From Streptomyces sp. AC512_CC834 (GTDB lineage: Bacteria; Actinomycetota; Actinomycetes; Streptomycetales; Streptomycetaceae): a DNA stretch of 64,000 nucleotides. Where the stretch lies: positions 124,001 through 188,000 of the forward strand of contig NZ_JAGMUO010000011.1 in assembly GCF_019049325.1 (NCBI RefSeq). The letters run 5' to 3'. Within the stretch, counting starts at the first letter, position 1. Each line of letters opens with the position of its first letter. Shown here piece after piece: positions 56,701 through 64,000 of this stretch. Below the pieces are notes generated by a model, which was not told the DNA's origin, did not search any database, and saw nothing but the letters and a program-made list of their open reading frames with translations. The translations under genes were made by a program, and so were the position numbers.

Positions 56701-57046
56701 TGCCGACGCCCGCCTCGCCGCCGAGCAGCAGTGCCTGCGGCTCTCCCCCGACGGCGGACGGGCCGGCGGACGGGCCGGCGGCGTCTCCACCGTCGGCGCG
56801 GGCGAGCGCCTCGTTCAATGTGCCCAGTTCGCCGGTACGGCCGACGAACACGGGGCTGACGGACCTGGTCTCCACGGACCCGAGCATCGCACGCGGGTCC
56901 GACAACGGGGCACCGGTTTTCAACGGAGCACCGGTTTTCGGCGGGCGAACCGCTACGGGGACGACGGCGGGGAGAGGGGCGGGAACGACGCCGGGGAGGG
57001 AGGCCGTGCGGCCTCCCTCCCCGGCTCCCCCGTGCACCCCGTTCAC
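53705..57046 (-). CDS. LAL-type LuxR-family ATPase regulator
   Basis: A large regulator, 1113 residues from the GTG at 57046. Order: low-complexity head with a duplicated KTGAPL; AAA ATPase module with Walker [21 protein letters not shown] (about residues 112-131) and Walker B-like [14 protein letters not shown]; long TPR-like helical region; and a C-terminal LuxR helix-turn-helix [48 protein letters not shown]. Such proteins often activate specialised-metabolite or stress genes after binding ATP and a ligand. The GTG start overlaps the stop of the 61-aa gene by GTGA, supporting coupling; an ATG at 56887 is an alternative without a ribosome site. Confidence 0.87.
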   Translation of the reverse strand: [1113 protein letters not shown]

Positions 57047-57228
57047 GCGACCCGGGCGGACCGGTGCCGGCGCTGTCGCGGCGTATGGCTCTCCGCCGCG
57101 GCACCGCCGTGCCGGGCCTCCCAGCGGGCGGCGCGCCGGGCCCGGACCACCTCGCGGGCGAGCCGGGCCTCGTCGGCGCGGCGGATCAGCTCGGCGGTGC
57201 GGAACTGCTGGATCTCGTACTCGTACAT
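57043..57228 (-). CDS. Small Arg-rich protein coupled to the LAL regulator
   Basis: A 61-residue protein with a Tyr/Glu start (MYEYEIQQFRTAELIRRADE) and a strongly basic rest (ARLAREVVRARRAARWEARH). GAGGGG lies seven bases before the ATG, so it is well translated. Its TGA overlaps the GTG of the LAL regulator (GTGA), which suggests coupled translation and perhaps a functional link. No known domain. Function unknown. Confidence 0.8.
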   Translation of the reverse strand: MYEYEIQQFRTAELIRRADEARLAREVVRARRAARWEARHGGAAAESHTPRQRRHRSARVA

Positions 57229-57363
57229 GGTGTGCCCCTCGGTGGGAGTCGGTTTCGGTTTCGGCTTCGCTCTTTGCGATGCCTCAACCTTCGTCTCCCA
57301 GGTGGGTGGGCCACATCGGGTAAGTTCCGCATCTTCGGCGCCGGTCGGGGCCTTAGACGTGCG

Positions 57364-57416
57364 TGAGGGGTCTTAGGGCGCGTGCCTATGGCGCGCTGAT
57401 GCCCTAAGACCCCTCA
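57364..57416 (-). terminator. Terminator downstream of the acidic membrane protein gene
   Basis: A perfect 16-bp stem (57364-57379 with 57401-57416) enclosing a 21-base loop. It starts 11 bases after the 216-aa gene's stop on the minus strand. Confidence 0.8.
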
Positions 57417-57426
57417 GAAGCCCTGG

Positions 57427-58077
57427 TCAGCCGGTGGAGGGCAGCCCGAGCAGAACGTCCGTGTACTTCAGTACGGCCAGCAGCAGGCCGATGACGCCGA
57501 GGGCGACGCCCGCCCAGGCCACCGACTTGATCCACGGGGCCTGCGGGCGGCCGGGCGCGCCGAACGCGGGGCGGGCCAGTACGACGACGCCGACGATCAG
57601 CGCGACGAGGGCGAAGACGCCGCCCCACAGCGCGGTGGCGTGCCAGGCGTTGCCGTAACCCTTCTCGATCATGGTGCCGACGTCAGAGGTCGAGGACGTC
57701 TCAAGCTGGCCGATCAGTGACTCGCGCGCGGAGGCCAGGGTGCCGACCCAGCTACCGGTCAGGGAGACGATGCCGAGACCGGCGGAGACGACGGCCCCGG
57801 CGCCCTGGCCGACGCCGGTGGGGCCGGCCTCGGTGCCGTCGATGCCGTCGGCCTTGTCGATACCGTCGGTCTCGTCGCTGCCGTCGGTCTCGTCCGTGAC
57901 GCCGGTCTCGTCCGTGACGTCGGTATCCGTGACGTCGGCGTCCGTCGCGGTGGCGTCGTCGGTCTCGGTCTTCGCAGTGGCCTCAGCGGTCTCAGTCGCC
58001 TCGGTCGCCTCGGTCGCCCCGTCCGTCTTGTGCTCGTCGGTCTTCACGCCGGTCTCGTCCACTGTCTTCGTTCCCAT
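57427..58077 (-). CDS. Membrane protein with long acidic disordered head
   Basis: A 216-residue protein. Residues about 1-85 are almost only Thr, Asp, Glu, Ala and Val (TDTDVTDETGVTDETDGSDE), surely disordered and strongly acidic. Then come a short Gly-rich part and two membrane segments (ATALWGGVFALVALIVGVVVLARP and VAWAGVALGVIGLLLAVLKYTDVLL). It is likely to sit in the membrane with the acidic head on the cytoplasmic side by the positive-inside rule, but this is not certain. Function unknown. Confidence 0.8.
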   Translation of the reverse strand: MGTKTVDETGVKTDEHKTDGATEATEATETAEATAKTETDDATATDADVTDTDVTDETGVTDETDGSDETDGIDKADGIDGTEAGPTGVGQGAGAVVSAGLGIVSLTGSWVGTLASARESLIGQLETSSTSDVGTMIEKGYGNAWHATALWGGVFALVALIVGVVVLARPAFGAPGRPQAPWIKSVAWAGVALGVIGLLLAVLKYTDVLLGLPSTG

Positions 58078-58112
58078 GCCTCGCACCGTACGGACGCTGT
58101 CTGAGAGGTCCC

Positions 58113-58697
58113 TTAATGATCCTTTTGAGCGGCACGCGCGCGTGCCTCGCGTGCCGCACGCCACTCGGGTGCGAGCACCGCCCACACCTCCGTGTCCTGG
58201 CGGACGCCCCGGTAGGGGAAGCTCTCGCGCAACACGCCCTCACGCATCATGCCGAGTCGCCGAGCGGCGTTGACACTCGGGGTGTTCGCCGACGAGGCGT
58301 GCCACTCCACGCGGTGCATGCCGCGCTCGTCGAAGGCCCAGTCGATCAGCACGCGGGCGCCCCGGGTGACCAGGCCGCGCCCCGTGCCGGCGGGTTCCAG
58401 CCAGCAGCCGATCTCGCAGACGCCGGTGGTGGCGTCGAAGACGCGGTAGAGCAGGCCGCCGACGAGCGTGCCGTCCAGCCACAGCCCGTGCAGGAAGCCG
58501 CTGTCGCCTGCGTGCCGGTCGGCGTAGGCCTGGAGCACCTCGCGTGCGGAGTCGACGTCGGTGGCCTTCACCCCGAACGGAATGTGCTCGGTGATGAAGT
58601 CCCTGCCGCGGTCCAGGTGGGCCAGGAACTCCTCGGCGTGCCAGGTCTCCAGGCGGCGCAGTTCGGCTCCGTCGTCACCCAGTGATATCGCGTACAT
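58113..58697 (-). CDS. GNAT-family acetyltransferase (RimJ/RimL-like)
   Basis: A 194-residue N-acetyltransferase. The GNAT fold shows in WLDGTLVGGLLYRVFDATTGVCEIGCWLEPAGTGRGLVTRGARVLIDWAFDERGMHRVEWHASSANTPSVNAARRLGM, where GTGRGL is the acetyl-CoA loop (R/Q-x-x-G-x-G/A) and the last part is the typical RimJ/L ending. It overlaps the end of the MMPL gene by 23 bases, so translation may be coupled. Acceptor unknown; protein N-termini are typical for this group. Confidence 0.9.
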   Translation of the reverse strand: MYAISLGDDGAELRRLETWHAEEFLAHLDRGRDFITEHIPFGVKATDVDSAREVLQAYADRHAGDSGFLHGLWLDGTLVGGLLYRVFDATTGVCEIGCWLEPAGTGRGLVTRGARVLIDWAFDERGMHRVEWHASSANTPSVNAARRLGMMREGVLRESFPYRGVRQDTEVWAVLAPEWRAAREARARAAQKDH

Positions 58698-60969
58698 CCC
58701 GCTGCCGTTCCTCCTCCGCGAGGACGTCCGCCACTTCGGCGTCCGTCACGGCGGCCAGCCTCTCATGTGCGGCCCGGCACTCGGGCGGCTCGATGCTGAT
58801 GCGCGGCAGGAGGGCGTCCAGGCGGCGCGGCAGCCACCAGTTGGCGCGGCCGAGCAGGTGCATCAGGGCGGGCACCAGGAGGGTGCGCAGGACGAAGGCG
58901 TCCAGGGCGACGGCGGCGGCGAGCGCGATGCCGAACATGGCGATCACCCGGTCGCCGCTGAGGACGAAGGCGAGGAAGACCGAGATCATGATGACGGCGG
59001 CGGAGTTGATCACGCGGCCGGTCTCGGCGAGCCCGACCCGGACGGCCCGCCGGTTGTCGCCGGTCTCCAGCCACTCCTCGTACATCCGGCTGACGAGGAA
59101 GACCTGGTAGTCCATGGAGAGCCCGAAGAGCACCGAGACCATGATCACGGGCAGGAAGGGTTCGATCGGCCCCGCGCTGCCGAGGCCGAGCAGTTCGCTC
59201 CCCCAGCCCCACTGGAAGATCGCCACGACGACGCCGAAGGCGGCGGCGACGGCGGCGACGTTCATGACGGCGGCCTTGAGGGGGATGCCGACGGAGCGGA
59301 AGGCCAGCAGGAGCAGCAGGCAGCCCAGGCCGACGACGACGCCGACGAAGAGGGGCAGCTTGCCGACGATGACGTCGGCGAAGTCGTCGTAGCCGGCCGT
59401 GACGCCGCCCACGTGCACGTCGAGCGCGGTGCCGGACTCGGCGCGCGGGAGCACCTCGGAGCGCAGCCGCTCGACCAGGTCGCTGGTCTGCCGGGACTGC
59501 GGTGCCGACTCGGGTACGACGGTGAGGTACGCGGCGTCGCCGCCGGAGTTGTACGTCACCGGTGTCACCGACGAGACGCCCTCGGTGGTGCGCAGGGTGA
59601 CGTCGAGGTTGTCGAGCGCCAGACGGTCCTCGGCGCCGCGGACCTCGGTGACCAGGGTGAGCGGGCCGTTGACGCCGGGGCCGAAGCCGTCGGCGAGGAG
59701 GTCGTAGGCCTGGCGGGTGGTCGTGCCCCTCGGGTCGTTGCCCTGGTCGGAGGTGCCCAGGCGCAGGCCGAGGGTGGGCAGGGCGAGGACGGTGATGACG
59801 ACGAGGGCGAGGGCACCGAGCAGCTTGGGCCGGCGCTCGACGAACGACGACCAGCGGGCGGCGAACCCGGTGGGCACCTCGGGTTCGGGCCCGTGCTCGG
59901 CGAGCCGGCGCCGCTCGCGCCGGCTCAGGGCGCGCGGGCCGATGTACGACAGCAGGGCCGGCAGCAGCGTCACGGAGGCCGCGACGGTGAGGAGCACGGT
60001 GAGCGAGGCGGCGACGGCGACGCCGTTGAGGAAGCTCAGCCGCAGGATCAGCATGCCCAGCAGGGCGATGCAGACGGTGGCACCCGCGAATACGACGGCG
60101 CGTCCGGTGGTCGCCACGGCGTCGGCGGCGGCCTGGGCCACGGACAGGCCCCGTTTCAGTCCGCGCCGGTGTCTGGTGACGATGAACAGGGCGTAGTCGA
60201 TGCCGACGCCCAGGCCGATGAGGGTGCCCAGCATGGGCGCGAAGTCGGCGACGGTCATGGCGTGACCGAGCAGGGTGATGCCGGCGTAGGCGGTGCCGAC
60301 GGAGACCAGCGCGGTGGCGATGGGCAGCAGGGCCGCGGCGACGGAGCCGAAGGCGAGGAACAGCACGACCGCGGCCACGGCCACGCCGACGGCCTCGGCG
60401 AGGTGGCTGCCGGTGGATTCGGTGAGCGCTATGGCGCTGCCGCCCAGTTCCACCCGGAGCCCGTCGGTCTCGGCGGCCCTGGCGGTGTCGACGACGGCCC
60501 GTGCCTCGTCGGCGCCGATGTCCCGGGAGGCGTCCCCGAGAGTGAGCGGGGCGTACGCGGTGTGGGCGTTCTCGCTGATCAGGGGCGAGTCGGGGTCGTC
60601 GTACGGGTTGGTCACCGAGGCCACCCCGGGCAGCTCCGCGATGCGTTCCAGGGTGCGGTTCATGGCCTGTTCGACGTCGGCGGCGCGGACGGTGCCGGTC
60701 GTGGTGTGCCAGACGACGGTGTCGCTGTCACCTCCGAGGCCGGGGAAGCCGGAGTCGAGCAGCTCGGAGGCGCGGTCGGAGCCGGTGCCGGGGATCCCGT
60801 AGTCGTTGGAGTACGCGGAGCCGGTGACCGTGGCGGCCGTGGCCACGCCGCCGAGGGCGAGGAGCCAGAGCAGGACGGATACGAGGCGACGTTGTACACA
60901 CCAGCGTGCGAGGGCTGCCACGAACGTGCTCCCAGGGTGTCTGTTTTTGGGATCTTTGACCGGGAACAC
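58675..60969 (-). CDS. MMPL-family (RND) transporter
   Basis: A 764-residue membrane transporter with two MMPL repeats, each of about six membrane segments plus an extracellular loop domain. Markers: ARWCVQRRLVSVLLWLLALGGVATAATV at the start; GLGVGIDYALFIVTRHRRGL (about 254-273), with the proton-relay Asp-Tyr pair; and in the second half GLSMDYQVFLVSRMYEEWLETGD. Streptomyces MMPL proteins export lipids or specialised metabolites; the cargo is not evident. It ends within the GNAT gene. Confidence 0.92.
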   Translation of the reverse strand: MFPVKDPKNRHPGSTFVAALARWCVQRRLVSVLLWLLALGGVATAATVTGSAYSNDYGIPGTGSDRASELLDSGFPGLGGDSDTVVWHTTTGTVRAADVEQAMNRTLERIAELPGVASVTNPYDDPDSPLISENAHTAYAPLTLGDASRDIGADEARAVVDTARAAETDGLRVELGGSAIALTESTGSHLAEAVGVAVAAVVLFLAFGSVAAALLPIATALVSVGTAYAGITLLGHAMTVADFAPMLGTLIGLGVGIDYALFIVTRHRRGLKRGLSVAQAAADAVATTGRAVVFAGATVCIALLGMLILRLSFLNGVAVAASLTVLLTVAASVTLLPALLSYIGPRALSRRERRRLAEHGPEPEVPTGFAARWSSFVERRPKLLGALALVVITVLALPTLGLRLGTSDQGNDPRGTTTRQAYDLLADGFGPGVNGPLTLVTEVRGAEDRLALDNLDVTLRTTEGVSSVTPVTYNSGGDAAYLTVVPESAPQSRQTSDLVERLRSEVLPRAESGTALDVHVGGVTAGYDDFADVIVGKLPLFVGVVVGLGCLLLLLAFRSVGIPLKAAVMNVAAVAAAFGVVVAIFQWGWGSELLGLGSAGPIEPFLPVIMVSVLFGLSMDYQVFLVSRMYEEWLETGDNRRAVRVGLAETGRVINSAAVIMISVFLAFVLSGDRVIAMFGIALAAAVALDAFVLRTLLVPALMHLLGRANWWLPRRLDALLPRISIEPPECRAAHERLAAVTDAEVADVLAEEERQRDVRDITG

Positions 60970-61085
60970 CGGAAACAGTCGTCCATGGCGCGAACGGCCC
61001 GCAAAGAACGCATGAGCAATGCGATGTCACTCTTGCAGGCGGAATTGATCGTTTGCGGACTTAGTGGGCTTATTCACAACAACGG

Positions 61086-61125
61086 CTCCGGGGGGACGCG
61101 TCGCGATCGACGCGTCCCCCCGGAG
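61086..61125 (-). terminator. Terminator downstream of gatB
   Basis: A perfect 18-bp stem (61086-61103 with 61108-61125) and a CGAT loop, 18 bases after the gatB stop. Confidence 0.87.
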
Positions 61126-61143
61126 CTCGCGGTGCACCGGGTC

Positions 61144-62658
61144 TCAGCCCTCGGTGACGCCCAGCTTCTGAAGGATCAGCTCCTTGACGCGGGCCGCGTC
61201 CGCCTGCCCCCGGGTCGCCTTCATGACCGCGCCGACCAGGGCACCGGCCGCGGCCACCTTGCCGCCGCGGATCTTGTCCGCGACGCCCGGGTTGCCGGCG
61301 ATGGCCTCGTCGACGGCGGCGGTCAGCGCGCCCTCGTCGGAGACGACCTTCAGGCCGCGCCTGTCGACGACCTCGTCCGGCGTGCCCTCACCGGCGAGGA
61401 CGCCCAGGATGACCTGGCGGGCCAGCTTGTCGTTCAGTTCACCCTTCGTGACCAGTTCGGCGACGCGTGCGACCTGGACCGGCGTGATCGCCAGATCGTC
61501 GAGCGCCTTGCCCGACTCGTTGGCGCTGCGGGCCAGCTCGCCCATCCACCACTTGCGGGCGGAGGCCGCGTCGGCGCCGGCGTCGATCGTGGCGACGATC
61601 GGGTCCAGCGCTCCGGCGTTGAGGATGGACTGCATGTCGTTGCCGGAGACGCCCCACTCCTCGCGGAGCCGGTTGCGGCGCACCAGCGGCAGCTCGGGCA
61701 GGGTGGAGCGGATCTCCTCGACCCACTCGCGCGAGGGGGCCACGGGCACCAGGTCGGGCTCCGGGAAGTACCGGTAGTCCTCCGCCTCCTCCTTCACGCG
61801 GCCCGAGGTGGTGGACCCCGTGTCCTCGTGGAAGTGGCGGGTCTCCTGGATGATCGTGCCGCCGTCGTTCAGTACGGCGGCGTGCCGCTGGATCTCGAAG
61901 CGGGCGGCGCGCTCCACGGAACGCAGCGAGTTGACGTTCTTCGTCTCGCTGCGGGTGCCGAACTTCTCCCGGCCGTGCGGGCGCAGCGACAGGTTGACGT
62001 CGCAGCGCATCTGGCCCATCTCCATGCGGGCCTCGGACACGCCGAGGGCGCGGATGAGTTCGCGCAGCTCACGGACGTAGGCGCGGGCGACCTCGGGGGC
62101 GCGCTCGCCCGCTCCCTCGATCGGCTTGGTGACGATCTCGATGAGCGGGATACCGGCGCGGTTGTAGTCGAGCAGGGAGTGCGAGGCGCCGTGGATCCGG
62201 CCCGTCGCGCCGCCGACGTGCAGCGACTTGCCGGTGTCCTCCTCCATGTGGGCGCGCTCGATCTGGACGCGGAAGGTCTCCCCGTCCTCCAACTGCACGT
62301 CGAGGTAGCCGTCGAAGGCGATCGGCTCGTCGTACTGGGAGGTCTGGAAGTTCTTCGGCATGTCCGGATAGAAGTAGTTCTTCCGGGCGAAGCGGCACCA
62401 CTCGGCGATCTCGCAGTTCAGCGCGAGACCGATCCGGATGGCCGACTCGACGCCGGTCGCGTTGACGACCGGGAGCGCGCCGGGCATGCCGAGGCAGACG
62501 GGACAGGTCTGGGTGTTGGGATCGGCGCCCAGTGCGGTCGAACAGCCGCAGAACATCTTGGTGCGGGTGCCGAGTTCGACATGGACCTCTAGGCCCATGA
62601 CGGGGTCGTACGACGCGAGTGCGTCCTCGTACGACACCAGGTCGGTCGTGGTGGTCAC
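61144..62658 (-). CDS. gatB: Asp/Glu-tRNA amidotransferase subunit GatB
   Basis: The 504-residue tRNA-binding subunit of GatCAB, which converts Glu-tRNA(Gln) and Asp-tRNA(Asn) to the amide forms. Markers: [21 protein letters not shown] near residues 19-39, the zinc Cys pair [16 protein letters not shown], and [34 protein letters not shown]. The C-terminal YqeY-like tail ([26 protein letters not shown]) is also present. It is in the gatA - small protein - gatB run; gatC should lie just beyond the right edge. Confidence 0.96.
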   Translation of the reverse strand: MTTTTDLVSYEDALASYDPVMGLEVHVELGTRTKMFCGCSTALGADPNTQTCPVCLGMPGALPVVNATGVESAIRIGLALNCEIAEWCRFARKNYFYPDMPKNFQTSQYDEPIAFDGYLDVQLEDGETFRVQIERAHMEEDTGKSLHVGGATGRIHGASHSLLDYNRAGIPLIEIVTKPIEGAGERAPEVARAYVRELRELIRALGVSEARMEMGQMRCDVNLSLRPHGREKFGTRSETKNVNSLRSVERAARFEIQRHAAVLNDGGTIIQETRHFHEDTGSTTSGRVKEEAEDYRYFPEPDLVPVAPSREWVEEIRSTLPELPLVRRNRLREEWGVSGNDMQSILNAGALDPIVATIDAGADAASARKWWMGELARSANESGKALDDLAITPVQVARVAELVTKGELNDKLARQVILGVLAGEGTPDEVVDRRGLKVVSDEGALTAAVDEAIAGNPGVADKIRGGKVAAAGALVGAVMKATRGQADAARVKELILQKLGVTEG

Positions 62659-62673
62659 GGTGAAACTTCCCTC

Positions 62674-62909
62674 TCAGCCCAGCAGGACGTCGTCGTCGCC
62701 GAGGCGCTTCAGCTCGCGGTAGAGGATCGCGAGGTTGGTGACGACCGCGGCGCCGGTCACGACGGCGTCGAGCAGCCGCAGCGTGTCGCTCTCGCCACGC
62801 GCCTTCTTGATCTGCTTGTAGACCCCGACGGCGCCGAACGCCGACGTGGCCATCGAGACGTACAGGCCGGACCGGGACTTCTTGAAGCCCTTGGCCTTGG
62901 TCAGTGCGC

Positions 62910-62913
<4 letters not shown>
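62674..62913 (-). CDS. Small membrane-associated protein between gatA and gatB
   Basis: A 79-residue protein (start [19 protein letters not shown]) with one weak hydrophobic helix ([24 protein letters not shown]). It starts with GTG inside the gatA stop codon (GTGA overlap) and ends 15 bases before the gatB start, so it is the middle gene of a tight operon. I recall a similar small gene at this place in S. coelicolor. A role with GatCAB is inferred from position only. Confidence 0.8.

Positions 62914-64000
<1,087 letters not shown>

Overview
The window is a piece of a Streptomyces chromosome. The evidence is very high GC with strong third-position bias, frequent GTG starts, two cvnABCD conservons, the leuCD-ndgR arrangement, and a gene order that matches from memory the S. 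coelicolor segment from leuD back to gatA. I see no mobile elements, CRISPR arrays or prophage genes. Most of the window is core chromosome with short accessory inserts.

Layout. 0-3.7 kb: leuCD, read leftward, divergent from the IclR regulator ndgR, then a DUF4188 gene. 3.7-4.3 kb: five tRNA genes (Gln, Glu, Glu, Gln, Glu in transcription order) with a strong terminator. 4.4-8.7 kb: HAD hydrolase, a lone RelE-like protein, a RidA protein, gltX, a fumarylacetoacetase-type hydrolase, and a 69-aa protein with a duplicated ANPRRTTL motif. 9.2-20.2 kb: two tandem conservons (cvnA1-D1 and cvnA2-D2). 20.4-22.3 kb: acyl-CoA carboxylase epsilon and beta subunits. 22.4-29.2 kb: accessory block with a Tat-exported PL8 lyase, YceI, an isochorismatase-like hydrolase, a TetR/EamA divergent pair, and a membrane protein with a Gly-rich tail. 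29.2-31.1 kb: citramalate synthase with a possible attenuator. 31.1-33.4 kb: an HTH/transmembrane protein with a 30-bp minisatellite and a serine hydrolase lipoprotein. 33.4-36.2 kb: ilvE and leuB. 36.4-40.5 kb: proline catabolism (pruA, proline dehydrogenase, divergent PucR-type regulator). 40.6-46.3 kb: serA and ilvBNC, with a leader peptide and attenuator. 46.3-49.6 kb: PAS-GGDEF-EAL protein with a degenerate EAL domain. 49.7-53.7 kb: oxidoreductases, a 12-bp minisatellite and a glucose/sorbosone dehydrogenase lipoprotein. 53.7-61 kb: LAL-type LuxR regulator coupled to a 61-aa protein, an acidic membrane protein, a GNAT acetyltransferase and an MMPL transporter. 61.1-64 kb: gatB, a coupled small protein and gatA, which runs off the right edge.

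Functional themes. Leucine, isoleucine and valine synthesis is gathered here but split into separate units (leuCD, cimA, ilvE, leuB, ilvBNC). They share the regulator ndgR and at least one transcription attenuator. The parts of the indirect Gln-tRNA(Gln) route, namely tRNA-Gln, tRNA-Glu, a GltX and GatA/GatB, also lie in this window. The paired conservons are the most unusual signalling feature. Their GTPase genes share a 144-bp identical block, and their sensor proteins end in the same short motifs after long variable linkers.
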